The notes under the pieces were generated by a model that searched no databases, was not told the origin of the DNA, and saw only the letters and a program-made list of their open reading frames with translations. A DNA stretch of 64,000 bases from Globodera rostochiensis (taxonomy: Eukaryota > Nematoda > Chromadorea > Rhabditida > Heteroderidae), in NCBI GenBank assembly GCA_018350325.1, contig JAEVLN010000017.1, forward strand, positions 1,844,415-1,908,414, in the 5' to 3' direction. Position numbers and translations under genes: made by a program. The first letter of the stretch is position 1; every line of letters begins with the position of its first letter. Shown here piece after piece: positions 32,640 through 44,554 of this stretch.

Positions 32640-33698
32640 AATTTGGCAGGCTTGAAATGGTTTGGAAGTTGTTTCGCCCTTTTTTCGTACTTTGATTTCA
32701 TTCCCTTTGTCTTGTGGGTGGTCGGCTTTGGAACAGCTTCAATATGCACTCTTTCTTTGCGTAATTGCTAAAAATCTGACAGAGGCGCTAACCTGTTACT
32801 AATGTTTTTATAATTTTTATTGCTGTCTTAACTCATCATTCATATTTTAATGATTTATTTTTTATCATTTCTCTTCGTTAATATTATCCGATTTATTCAT
32901 TTTTATTTTATTTTTTTGTTACATTAAATCATCAACAGTATCCCTTTGACGAATAAAGAAATAAGGAAAGACCCTATTCCAATTTTGCTGCGTCCTTTTT
33001 CCCTGCTGAGTAGAGATCCTCCCCCCCATTGGCATTCATTAAAATCTACCTTATCCTGTTATTAGGTAGGTTAGGAGCATTGGCTGAATCGATTATGACT
33101 CAACTAAGTTCAACCCGAAAGATTTTGTGAAGGTCCCAAAAAATCCCCTCCATTTCATTTCTCTCAAATATTCACATTCAATTTAAATATTGAAAAATTA
33201 ATTCTAAGGCGCTCGGCGCGCTAACAAAACACCGAAGCCACGAAACACCGACTAAAACACCGAAAAAATAATAAAATTTTTTAAAAGTTGATAAAAAGCT
33301 CTTTTTTTGGGGTATACTAGTGTTAGAATCCGAATCTGACCTCTATCTCGACCAATTTCGAACCCCGGACCCGGATTTGAACAAATTCGCAAAAATGTAA
33401 AATATTTTTTCTAAGGGATATCTTAACAATTTCAAATCAAAAGCAATTCAGTCAAAAAAATTTAGAATATGGAAAATTTTAAAAAACTGCATTTTTTGGC
33501 AGGCAGAATTTTTGTCTCGAAAAAGTAAATTTTTAGGGGTGCAGATTTTTGGCAAATGTTTATGTGCATTCATTGTGCTTTGTAATTGTTTTATTTGTTG
33601 CATACAATAAAAGAGATGATCAAATGTTTTGTAAATTTTTTAATATATTTTCAAAATTTAATTAAATTTTGGAGGGAAATGTGTATGTGTCTCAATTT
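32640..33698. other. Unpaired sequence inside the mirrored cluster
   Basis: No counterpart in the left arm and no supportable gene. It contains a dispersed repeat at about 33320-33400 (CGAATCTGACCTC, CGACCAATTTCGAACCC) that recurs at 26440-26500 and, inverted, at 51425-51480, and short ACACCGA repeats near 33225. Confidence 0.4.
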
Positions 33699-34166
33699 TA
33701 TTCGATATTACAAAAAAAAAATTTTGTTTAAATTAACAATTTATATTTATTTATCCAAAAGCCATTGCTTTCCGATTGAGTCATTATTTTACTAATAGCC
33801 ATTCCAAATGACTGAATCGCTTTAAAACAGTCAAATAGCGAATAAACAGCAGTTATTAAAAAAAATGAATGATGTTCAGAATGTTTTGCTATTTCCATTT
33901 TAAAATTTTGTTTTTTATTCCAAAATATGGAATAAAATTCAAAAACATCAGCAGCCAAAAATGAGTTCGTTTGCTCTATTAAAACCATTTTATACTGAAA
34001 ACTTTTTGTTTTAAAGAAAGAAATAAAAAAATATTGAAAAACAAATTGTTTTGAGTTTTAAATTTAAATCAGAATATTCCATTCAACTTCAGTTTTTTCT
34101 GAAATTTTTGATGCTCAAATTCATTTTTAATCAAATGTTTTGTTTAGTTTACATTTGCCGTTAAAC

Positions 34167-36506
34167 ATGCTGTTGTTGGCGCTGATCATAATGGTAAACA
34201 TCGTTGACGTGGACGGCATTTTTGTTGAAAACCTTGATGACGTCATCCAACGGTTTGTTTGGATCATTAAAAGCGCCTTTAATTGAGCTGTTTGCTCCGT
34301 TTTAACCTATTAACGAAAAATTGAATTATTTGGCATGAATTCATATTTTTGTAAAATTGTCCTTTAGTGAAAAACGTGCAAACCCTGCGGATGTTGTGGG
34401 AATTGGTGTTCTGTCGACGGTCCAAAATGCGGGGTTGGGCACCTATTTGTCCACATGGTTACCCGAATTGCTGGACAATAAATGCAATCAGCATGGAAAA
34501 TTGAAACTGTGCCGTCTGATGTGCCATTGGAGCGGATGCAGACATAACGACGGCGATCAGTTCAACGACACTTGCTGCATGGACGGCTTCAAATCGCAGT
34601 GTTGTTACAAGGCAATATTTTATTGTACATTCAATTTGTGCAGGCGATTGATTCTCTTAATCATTTGCATTTTAGCCTCTAGCTACAAATATCCAGGTAA
34701 GACAGGGAAAATATTTATTTTTATGTGTGTTCATTTAATAAAAAAAATTTTGTTTTTTGTAAATATTTAACAAAATAATTACAGAAACGAGAGAAGTTGG
34801 AAGTGGTACGATTTTATTTTTTTTTAATTTTTTTCTATCATAAACGTCTCAAGAATTGTGTCAAATTCGGCATTATTGACCGCGTCTGCAATTACTACCC
34901 ATGTTGGCTTAGTTCACCGTGGACTGCCCTGAATTGCTTTTGTCGCCCCGAAAAAAAGGGCATGAAATACGAGTACTGTGCCACGGTAGACTTTTTTTCA
35001 CTAAAATATCCAACAAAAACTTAAATTTGTCAATGATTGATCAATGATCCTTATGAGTTTTAAAAAATTTAATAAATATTCTAACAAAAATTGTGCGCAT
35101 CTCTACTAATTTGTTTTACATTAAATATTTTTTAAATTCATTAAAATTCATTGAATAATGACAGAATATTCACTCCAAATAATGCATAATTCAAAGGAAT
35201 GCGTTTTGTTCAAAACGCTCAATTTTTTTCACTAAAATATCCAACAAAAACTTAAATTTGTCAATGATTGATCAATGATCCTTATGAGTTTTAAAAAATT
35301 TAATAAATATTCTAACAAAAATTGTGCGCATCTCTACTAATTTGTTTTACATTAAATATTTTTTAAATTCATTTAAATTCATTGAATAATGACAGAATAT
35401 TCACTCCAAATAATGCATAATTCAAAGGAATGCGTTTCGCGCAAAACGCTCGATATTCATTGCCCCTGGGAATGTTGTGTACAATTCTTTGGATTGCATT
35501 GTGGCTGCTGTGACGGAGCATTGGCAAAGCATTGTGACAGCGATGAGATGAGTGTTTTCTTTGTTAATTATACAATAAAAATAATTAACCTAAACATTAA
35601 TTTTATTGAAAATCTTAAATTCTTCTTTTTAAATCAATCAGTCGATTTTTTTGTTTTGATTTAAGACAAACCATGGCCAACATCGGAAAAAAACTATATA
35701 ATTGAGCCGGACCCTGTTACGGTATCAATTTTTTATTTCTTTGCTCCTTATTTTTTATATAAAAGTTTTTTAATATCCATTTTTAACATTTTAAAACTAA
35801 ACCTGATCCATAATTGTGTTTAAGAATATGATATCATCGGTGGAAAAATGTAAAACGATTGTGGAGAAACATTGCCATTGCCGTTGGGCCATGTGCCATA
35901 AACGGAATGGGTGGGGTGCCAGCCTTTGTTGTCCAGACGGCTATGACCTGGTGTGCTGTACAAACGTATGAGTTTTCGATTGGTTTTGGCATAACAATGC
36001 TTTTGCGATTTTTAACATTTATTAATATATATTTATGATATTATTTTAGGAATCACTCATAATTGAGATTGGATCTGAAGACATGGTAACAATTTGTTTA
36101 ATTAACCCATTTATTTACGTCAACAACATTTTCTATTTACTTTAAAAACAAGTGGGGAAAAAAAATGAAATTCGAAAATGAAAGTTCAAATTATTAATTT
36201 ATATTTTAGGAATCGGACGAGATTATTATTGCAAATTTTAATCAACTTATTCCCGCCACAAAATCGATGTATGGGAACATAAGCTGCACTCGGACAGTGG
36301 AGAAATATTGTCCGTGCCGTTGGGCCATTTGTGTTGAGAGATACGGGGATGTGTTTGCGGCCAGCATTTGCTGTGACATGGGCTACGATGTCGTGTGTTG
36401 TCTTGGCATTCGAAAGGTCCATGAAAATTTTGGCACAATGCTTCCGGCATTGGCAATGTCCAAAGCCAAACAAAAAAAGCATTCTCGGCACGTTATTTCC
36501 GATTGA
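34167..36506 (+). CDS. Cys-rich secreted multi-domain protein, right copy
   Basis: Plus-strand exons 34167-34252, 34368-34696, 34785-34805, 34854-34985, 35428-35551, 35666-35721, 35825-35965, 36050-36085, 36210-36506 mirror the left copy and differ by only a few residues. The signal peptide is MLLLALIIMVNIVDVDG. The eight-Cys domain is seen in exon 2 (CCMDGFKSQCC), exon 7 (CHCRWAMC ... CCPDGYDLVCC) and exon 9 (CPCRWAIC ... CCDMGYDVVCC). The C-terminal tail is basic (AKQKKHSRH). Exon 2 contains a hydrophobic segment (LILLIICIL) after its Cys domain. The exon 2/3 phase problem is the same as in the other two copies, supporting a real feature of the locus (two transcripts or an unseen splice form) rather than a sequencing error. 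Confidence 0.65.
35020..35427. repeat. Intronic tandem duplication, right arm
   Basis: Two copies of about 200-240 bp (GAATATTCACTCCAAATAAT, GCGCATCTCTACTAATTTG) precede exon 5, each ending with a copy of the exon 5 start; the upstream one is a decoy with AATGCGTTTTGTTCAAAACG. It mirrors 16500-16935, so the duplication is older than the arms. Confidence 0.75.
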
Positions 36507-37195
36507 CGAAACCGCTAAATCTTTAAAGTCAACAAAAATTAAATTTAAAAAAATCAATGAGCGTGCATTTTTTTCGTCGTACCGAAATCTTTTTTTGTAG
36601 AAGAACAAATTCATAAAACTTCAAGCTAATAATATCATTATTGTCCAACTCTGTAAATGAAGGTTATCAAACAAAATATTATTTTTAGTCTTCTCTAATT
36701 ACGACGACTAAGAGGACTAATTCAACGTAATATAAATAAATGTTTGATGTATTAAACATTAAAAACTAACATTTTTTAGCACCGCATCGACGACGTTCAC
36801 CTCAGATGCCACCGCCGTCCGTGGGCTTTCCGCTACATTCATTTGCCTTCTACAGGTCAAAAAGCGCTATTTCAATTGTGGATTTTTAATTTATTTTACG
36901 GCTTTATTTGATTAAGGATATGTTGTCAGCCTTTTTTTATTATTATTCTATAATTAATTTTTGAACTTTAAGTGTCTTTTGTTTGGACGCCTGCTTTGGT
37001 TCCGTTAAGAAGATATAACAATTTGAAGCGTACAAAATGATTATTTTGTTCACAATTTATTGACAATTTCTTACTGTGATAATTTACAAAGTCCTAACAG
37101 ATAAAGTAGAGCGTGATCGGGATGTTGTCCAGTAGTCTCGACTTAATGATTTAAAATTTTGCTTATAATCCCGATCCCGGGTTTTCCTTAATCGG

Positions 37196-37736
37196 TAAAG
37201 TACCGAAGCCTGAGTACCGAAAAAGCTTCGGTACTTTCCCGTACCGACCGAACACTAATTTTATTGCCTCCAGACTCAATTGGCCATACTCAACCGTACT
37301 CAAACGTCCTCTACCGTACTTCTTTCACCATGGAATTCGTTCCGTCGCCCAACACTGCTATTTTGCTTCTCTGCCCCCCCCCCATTTCGTTTTCTTCTCT
37401 CGTCATCGATTTATTGATTGATTAAACAACGTGCAAATGCGTGCATAACTATTGACTAAAAACCGCCATTGACTAAAAACTCCCAAAATATTGACCAAAA
37501 ACCCCAAAAAGTGCCAAAATATTATTGAAAAACGTGCAAACTGACCAAATCCAGTCAAATTTTGCGTAAAAACCTTCAAAATTGGTCAATCTTTACAGTT
37601 TTTTTTATTATTAGTCAAGAAAAATTAAATCTTTAGGCTTGCTTTTAGACATTTTCAATTTTTATTGCATTTTTGCAGCAAAAGATTAATTTCTATTGGT
37701 TTATTCCAGACGCCTTTAAAAATATAATTTTGTGAA
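37196..37736. other. Intergenic with dispersed repeat fragments
   Basis: Holds GTACCGAAGC/GCTTCGGTAC words at 37195-37245, a C run at about 37375, and the reverse complement of the dispersed element also seen at 23040-23150 and 61140-61290 (37490-37600). No gene is seen. The promoter of the BTB-BACK-SPRY gene is presumably at its end. Confidence 0.4.
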
Positions 37737-40471
37737 ATGCCAAAAGCAAACTCTTCCCTGGGGCGGATGAAGCATTTGCTGGACACGGGCAATGGGGCGG
37801 ACGTTCACTTTTTGGTGGGTGGAGGAGACGAAAAGGAGGCGAGTTCTGAAAAATAGTGAAACAATTACTTTTATTAATGATATTCAATTACTTTAATTAA
37901 TTATATTTCAATTACTTTAATTAATTATACTTCAATTTTTTTTTGTTAAGCTTATGCCGGCACATAAAACGATTCTGATGGCGGCCTCCGACGTTTTTGG
38001 TGCAATGTTCCCTTTTGATGCCCGAAATACCGGTAAGCTGCAAAAATAATAAACGAATTTTTTAATTATAACGAATTTTTTAGACTCTTCGGAAGAGACT
38101 AAACCCGTGGAAGTGCCGGACGTGGAGGTGGAGGCGTTCAAGGCGATGCTCAGCTTCATTTATGTGGATGATGTGAGCGGGCTGAACGGGGACAATGCAA
38201 TCGCTGTGCTTTATGCGGGTCATAAAATTTTTATGCATTTTATCGGTTCAAATTTTTTAATTTAAGCTAAAAAATATGATCTTCCTGAACTTGTCGATTC
38301 GTGTTTGAACTTTCCCATATCGAAGCTGAGCAATGTTTTTTTCGCGTTTGGCCAGGCTCGCTTTCTTGGAGAAGAGGTGGGGAGGGGGGCAAATTATAAT
38401 TGATTTTTAAATAACATTTATTATCTTTTTTAAGAACCGGTGGGGAGAGGGGCAAATTATAATTGATTTTTAACCCTAAATATATTTTATTCTTTTTTTT
38501 TAAAAACCATTATTAATTATTTTATTATTTCGGGACTTTGCTCGCCGTTGTTTGGAGCACATCGATGTGAATGCGGACGCTTTGATCCTCTCGGAAGAGT
38601 TTTTGCAAATTGATCAAAAATCATTGTGTGAGATTCTGGACCGTGACGAGTTGATGATCAGCGAAGAAATTGCAATTTGGAATGCCGTAAATTTATAGAA
38701 AATAATAAAACAAGTTAAATTTTTTTATATTTCCTTTTTTTTTAAATTTAGGCACTTCGCTGGGCGGACGAAAAATGCCGTCAAAATGGGAAAGAGCCTT
38801 CGTCGGCGAATAGACGCGCAATGCTCGGCCCGGCACTTTTCACAATTCGTTTTCCCCTCATTTTACATGAGGACTTTTCTGACAATATTGGTTGGACGCT
38901 TTTTTTGGGGGACTTTTTATTAAATTTAAAATACGGTTGACTACCTGCGCTTTTGACAGTTCCGTCCGGAGTGTTGACGGAGGGCGAGTTGATCAGCGTT
39001 TTTCTGCATTATTCTCGTCCGGACCGCGCTCGGGCCGAGCCTTACCAGCTGCAATTCCCAACTAATGGACGTGCTTTTACAGGTGGTTGCCCTGTCGTTT
39101 ACCTATCAAATTGCCTCTACTCATATAGAGCACATATAGGCATGGCCATAATTAGGGGGGGGAGCAGCTGCCCCCACCCCCGAAATGTTTTTTGAGGAAT
39201 AAAACCATAGGGGGGGGGGGACCCTTTTGGTTTGACCAATTTCTTAACAAATTGTCATCAAAAATCAAAGAATTTTTCCCGGCGGCGCCTATCGGCACCG
39301 CCGACGCACCCGCGCAAGCATCGATTTTTTTTGATGAAAATTTTTTCTGGCTACGGCTCTGCAAACAGGAAAATCAGAAAACAAAAGCGAAATGATATTT
39401 AATATTTTGAAAACAAAAATTATATTTCCTTAGGACTAACGCTTCAAAATCGATGGGATTCCGGTGCATGTCACGGGGACCTCGCGCTCATTGGGCACAA
39501 TCGTTTGAGTGTCCAAATTACTGCAGACAATTCGAGTAAATAATTTTATGTTAAAGTGATTTGATTAATTAAAATGGTTATGAAAAAAGTTCACAAAATT
39601 TTTGAAATAACTTTTTTTTCAGTATATCGCTCTGTCCTCGCCGAGCGGCCAATTCCAAAAGGGAAATTCGGCATTTTCTATTACGAAGTGACCATTGTAG
39701 TGCAAAAAGGGTAAGTTAAATAACAAATACATAACATTTAATTAAAAAATATAAATTTATAAATAAAAATGTAACCAAACAATCTAGTCATAAAATAAAA
39801 ATTAAATTATTATTATTATCGTGTGTTTGGCGGACGCTTATTGTCTAAACTTAAAATTACAAATATAATTATTATTATTGGTTAATGTACAACCTAAAAA
39901 AAATAAAGTTATTATTGTATGTTTGATGAACGACGGATTAATAAATAAAAAGTTAAGCTTCAAAATGCTTTAGCGGCAGCTTTTTCTATAGAAAATTGTA
40001 TTTTTTAGCTTTGTTTCCATTGGACTTGCGGCCAAACGAATGCCATTGGACAAATGGGTTGGATGGTACAAAGGCACTTACGCATACTCACGCTGGGGCG
40101 ATTTTTGGGGCCACGCGGTTGAGGGATGTCCCCATGGCCGCAATGGACGCCCTTTCATCGCTGGAAAGCCAAAATTTGGGGAAGGTGACGTCATCGGATG
40201 CGGCGTTAATTTGGCAACACGCCAAATCATTTACACGCTCAATGGCCAACGTTTGGGTGAGAAAGAAAAAGTCTGAAAATTAAAAGAGCAATTTCTTTTT
40301 TAAGTATTTTTTGATTAAATTTATTTGTTTGTTTTTGCAGAAACGGCCGGTTTGTGTGTCGATTCTGCCGCCAATTTGTTTCCGTGCGCGTCGTTGTATT
40401 GCTCTGGCGATAAAATTGAAGCGAATTTTGGCCCCAATTTTAAATTCAACATTGCCGCCGATGGCATTTAG
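37737..40471 (+). CDS. BTB-BACK-SPRY domain protein
   Basis: Eleven exons join in phase: 37737-37838, 37951-38032, 38084-38218, 38267-38376, 38534-38686, 38752-38890, 38960-39082, 39434-39535, 39623-39710, 40009-40256, 40341-40471 (470 aa). BTB/POZ at about 1-110 ([20 protein letters not shown]), BACK at about 145-260 ([48 protein letters not shown]), and SPRY at about 290-460 ([76 protein letters not shown]). BTB proteins usually act as CUL3 substrate adaptors, with SPRY as the binding module. There is no signal peptide, so it is not a secreted SPRY effector, though its SPRY is of that expanded nematode type. Oddities: a GC donor after exon 1 and a GG instead of AG acceptor before exon 5 (38532-38533). 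Intron 4 contains a tandem duplication of a GGTGGGGAG..CAAATTATAATTG block, and intron 7 a mobile element. Confidence 0.85.
39110..39425. mobile_element. Non-autonomous element with poly-G and GC hairpin, in intron
   Basis: Two G runs (39158-39166, 39211-39221), a CGGCGGCGCC-TATC-GGCACCGCCG hairpin at about 39280-39305, and edges GGCATGGCC and TGGCTACGGCTCTGC resembling hAT-type ends. The same hairpin words occur at 42340-42360, 48835-48870 and 50225-50375. It fills the intron between exons 7 and 8 of the BTB-BACK-SPRY gene. Confidence 0.55.
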
Positions 40472-41334
40472 AAAGTGAAAAACGAGGACATTTTTATCAT
40501 TTATTTTTTCTTTGTCGATCAAAAACATTTTTTATTTCAATTCATTTTTGAATTTAACACTTATTTCGAGAAAAACAAATCCATTTTGAGATTTGTCTCA
40601 ACACAAATTCGGAGATGCACTTGAAATCACAAGTAAAAAAGGTCCTAGTCGATTTATGTGTCCCAAGAGATCCAATAACACATGTCTCCACATTAAATTA
40701 TGGGCAATATTTGACCCTGGAAGAAAGCTCTTGAGGTGATTTGGGCAAATGAGGAATATTTGATTTATTTTTGGCACTGAATCCCAAAAGATACGCATAT
40801 TTAACAGGCGGAGGACGTGATTGGCTGATTTTTGCCCGATTCAAAAAAAAAGATTTTTTTTTTTGGGATTGGTTTGAGCTGAGCATGGCGACTATGTAAA
40901 CGGCTGTTTTTAACCTTTCTTCCGTAAATTTTGTCTTTAACTTCAATATGTATTATCAGCTCTCTCGTCTGCGCCTTCATCCATGAAATGCTCTCAAAAT
41001 GAAAAACAATTCTCAATGGTTAAATGTGAAATTCTATGATAATTGCTTATCCCCAACTATTAGAGTACTAAAAGTGCCATTTTTCGGTGCATATTTCGGC
41101 ATTTTTGGCATATTTAAGCCTTTTTTTGTGCATATTTATGCGCATAGGTATTTGGCGATTTTTGGTGCATATCGGTCCGGTCTCTAAGCATTAGCATTCG
41201 AAGATCAAGAACGAGACAGATGATGAAATTGACATGATTGGTCGAATGGACAAATGCCTAAAATCGAAAAATTAATTTAAAACAGAAATTCACAATGACA
41301 GAGGTCAATCGCCACCAGAATTGAGAATCTAATA
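40472..41334. other. Intergenic, no gene seen
   Basis: Follows the BTB-BACK-SPRY stop. Short frames on both strands lack start context and splice sites. A GTGCATATTTCGGC-type repeat fragment lies near 41080-41180. Confidence 0.4.
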
Positions 41335-41545
41335 AAAAATATTTTTTTATTCATAATATTGCGCAGCTTTAAAACATTTTTACGTTGGATTATATGTATT
41401 TTTGTTGTAATTTCCGTTAATTGATTAATTAATTGATTTGTGAATGCTTACGAAAACAACGATCGTTTTTTTCGAGTTTTATTGACTATGTTTTAGTCTT
41501 TTATTTTTTGGTGACTAAAAAATAGTACCTAAGTGACTATTTTGG
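41335..41545. repeat. Solo copy of the TM-RING upstream sequence
   Basis: Matches the 5' flank of the TM-RING genes (for example TTCATAATATTGCGCAGC, TACGTTGGATTATATGTAT, AACGATCGTTTTTT) at 31000-31400 and, inverted, 21010-21345. No coding exon follows here, so it is either a dispersed repeat that also lies upstream of the RING genes or a stranded piece of a third copy. Confidence 0.6.
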
Positions 41546-41844
41546 CCTTTTTCGGAAAATTCCTTAAGAAAGATGTAATTAAACCGAAAATGCACCCTAA
41601 AGATCAATTTTTTCTAATTTTCAAAAAATGCACTCCTAAAATGGACTTTTCGAGACTTTCTGTCTGCCAAAAAATGGATTTTTAAAATTCTCCATATTTA
41701 AAATTTTTTTGACAAAATTGCTTTTGATTTGAAATTGTTGTCACAAACGAATTTAGATTATAAATATCGCGAAAAAATTTTGACCAGCTTACACACCTAA
41801 TTTTGACCTTTTTTGTGACTATTTGGCCTTTTTTGGTGACTAAA

Positions 41845-42080
41845 TCGGAATCCCGGATCCCGTCCCGGTTGAGCCGGGACTAACCGGGAAAAATACACCC
41901 CTACTATAAGATGGGATTTTTGCGCGCAAAAGGGAGTTTGGTGATGGTGTAATGGTGAGTGGTGGTGTCATGTGAAGTGTGGGTGGGGTGGTGTTCTGAT
42001 CCCCTAATGTGTTGTAAATGATTTTTTCCGACTTTCTCTTTAAATTTTTCCGTTTTTTAAAAAATATTTTAGATACAATT
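41845..42080 (+). mobile_element. SINE composite, tRNA-like body
   Basis: Head GAATCCCGGATCCCGTCCCGG ends in CACCCCTA. The body has A-box-like GATGGTGTAATGGTGAGTGG and a degraded B box (GTTCTGATCCCC), followed by GTAAATGATTTTTTCCGAC. It shares body and tail words with 49910-50060. Confidence 0.6.
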
Positions 42081-43040
42081 CACAAGTTTTTCATTTCATT
42101 TTTTGGTTGGACAAATTCACTGAAATGTTTAAAAATTTATGCCTTTGTTCAAAGTTAGTGATCTTAAATTACTTTAGTGCAGTGGTAGCATATGTTCTTA
42201 TTTATTGGGTTCGGATTTTCATAAATTTTAATCTTATATTCAAAATGAGATACAGATAAAACTTCAAAAAAATTTTGCCGTCTTTTTAAAATTTTGGTTG
42301 CAAATCTGTTAACAAATTGGAGTCAAAAATTCAAAATTTGTCGGCGGCGCCTATCGGCAAATCCCGGACCCGAATTCATGCTTCTTGACCGATTTTGAGA
42401 CCCAAAATTGATTTTTAGAAATTTTTTGAATTTTCGAAAATTTGTGCTTTAATTTTTGACTACTTGCTAATAGAAATTTTGTCCTCTTTTAATTTTTAGT
42501 GATTTTGACCGTTATGGTTTAACCTTTTAATGATTTTGACCGGTCTTGGCTTATTGGGTGGAGGGATACTGTAAGGGAGGTGATGGTGGTAGTGGGTCGT
42601 GCTAGGTCGTTTCTTAAATTCCGCCACATATATTTTATGAAGTAGTTTTAGACATCAAAACTTTATTCACACTACACTAAATCGTTTAAGTCTTATACCA
42701 ATGGAAAGCTCTAAATGAGTAGAAGCTGACTGTAAAACTAAACTAAGCAGTTTGTAAATCAACCCTCCCAAAATAGTAAATCATAAAAATGTTTCACCCT
42801 GCGTCATGATCGATTATTTTTTGTAGTTTAAACAGTTTATTGTCCAAAGCTAAAATTTACTCATTTTTTAATAATCAATTTTTATTCTGACCGGAAAAAA
42901 TAAAAATGATTTTTGCGACTATTTGTCAGCCATTGTTATGTTATTTTTTTGTAAACCAAAAACTACAATCAGCTTCTCTCTTCATTCAAAGTCTGTGTTT
43001 GAAGCAGACGATTCTTCATCCTCCTTATAGAGAGGGTTGG
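42081..43040. other. Repeat debris, no gene
   Basis: Includes a CGGCGGCGCCTATCGGC hairpin fragment at about 42340 and AT-rich sequence. Frames at 42906-43229 and 43037-43345 are driven by the G-rich repeat that follows. Confidence 0.4.
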
Positions 43041-43195
43041 AGCCGGGGGGGGGGGGGTTCCCGGTCAAACCGGGGACGGGGATGCCGGGGATGGACAAAC
43101 CGTGGATCCCCGTTTTCGGGGATGGGCAAACCGGGGAACGGGGATGGGCACGAGAATGGCCGGGGATCCCCGTCCCCACCCGGCTCCAACACCCT
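43041..43195. repeat. G-rich GGGGATGGGCAAACCGGGG repeat
   Basis: A 12-G run is followed by variants of CCGGGGATGGGCAAACC / GGGGACGGGGATGCC and ends CCGTCCCCACCCGGCTCC, so the ends GGAGCCGGGGGGGG and CCCACCCGGCTCC form an inverted pair. Another palindromic-word element. Confidence 0.55.
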
Positions 43196-44550
43196 CAGAA
43201 AAAGCCTAAAAAATTGTTTAAATGTTTAAACATTTATTTACATCTTTGCCGGCACCAATTATCTCTTCGTTTTCACTTTGGATACCGGCCGACTAGTACC
43301 AGTGCAAAAGCGACACTTCAGTATCAACATAACATGTGCCATTAATCCTGAGCTTAGGGGTTCATTAGGCTTAGGCCTAAGCCACCCTGCGCTTTGATAC
43401 CAAATTTATGCAGATTGGTGTTCATGAAGACACAGAATTCAGGTCAAATATATGCCTTTTGGCTATGTTTAAGTGGTTCAAAAAGTGGTTCAAACTAATT
43501 TCCTAAACTTTGACTATTTTTCGTGCACAGCTCTTCGAGACAAAGCGATTGGTATATAATTTATGCCCTTTTGGAGTGGGGCTAGTTCACCCAAAAATTT
43601 TAATGAGTTGCAAAAAAAATTTCGAAATATCTCGGTTCTCGAACCAAGAATTTTTTGGGTCTCGAGTCTCGGTGTCATTTCTTGAGCTTGGTTTCGACTC
43701 TCGAGTCTCGGTAAATTTTAAGTCTCGAGCATCCTTACAGCGGCATTTATCCGAAGCAATCTGAAGGACCCAGAAACCAGGGGTGTGCACGGATACTAAT
43801 TTTAGTATCCGTATCCGTCCGTCCTCAAAATCTCATATCCGTGTCTCAATCAGCAAGTACTCAAATGACGTTTAATCAATGCATATTTACGACTAGTGTA
43901 GGACGGGACCGGGACTTTTGGGAAAAACCGGGACCATTTATAACGGAGCTTGAAAAAACCCGTGACTAAATTTCAGTCCCAGAAAAGACATTTCAGTACT
44001 GCTCCCGGTCCCGTCCTACCCTATTTACGACAGTAATAAATTTGTTTTGGCGATTTAGTCTGCAAATTTCGTCGTTTTAACGAGGCAATTCGGGCTTAAA
44101 AAACCAACTTTGGGATTTTTGGCATGCACTTGAAGCTTTTTTTGTACCTCCAAATTACCTTCAGCAGCAGAAAAATGAATAAACTCGACTTTTTTTTTTG
44201 TCAAAAGATCCTTTATAGAAAATTTTATCCCTTGCCCAAACATGCACCCCATAACTTTTTTATTGCCCATACACCCTTAACCCATACACCCTTAAAGATC
44301 GAAGTTTCAAGCATTTTTGATATTTCGGCATAAAATTTTTTATACTTAAAAAAGGATGTGATTTAACTGACATATTTTATCATGTAAAAAACAAATTTTT
44401 TAAGCTGTCATTGTTTTTATACATTTTTTCGCACCTTTATAAAGCCGGTTTTTGGGGCCTATTTTGGCACATTTTCTCAGCGGTTATTATCAGCTCGAGC
44501 CTAAAACTAGCACCTCCAACCAACGGAATCACTTTTTTTCTTTCAGTTGA
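43196..44550. other. Repeat-rich spacer
   Basis: Holds a CTCGAGTCTCGG-type head at 43620-43735 and a GACCGGGACC head at 43895-44025 (TAGGACGGGACCGGG ... CCCGGTCCCGTCCTA, inverted ends). No gene is supported. Confidence 0.45.
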
Positions 44551-44554
44551 GATT

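Larger units (their letters stand above)
33699..37195. repeat. Right outer arm of the large inverted repeat
   Basis: Inverted counterpart of 14683-18215. It carries the right Cys-rich locus and the same intronic tandem duplication. The outer edge again lies in a GATCCCGATCCCGG repeat head (37165-37190), suggesting that these heads sat at the recombination points. Confidence 0.85.

Noticed and set aside
37737..40471. Secreted SPRY effector
   Set aside because: The protein begins with a BTB domain and has no signal peptide.
42906..43345. Pro/Gly-rich protein frames
   Set aside because: They are translations of the G-rich palindromic-word repeat.
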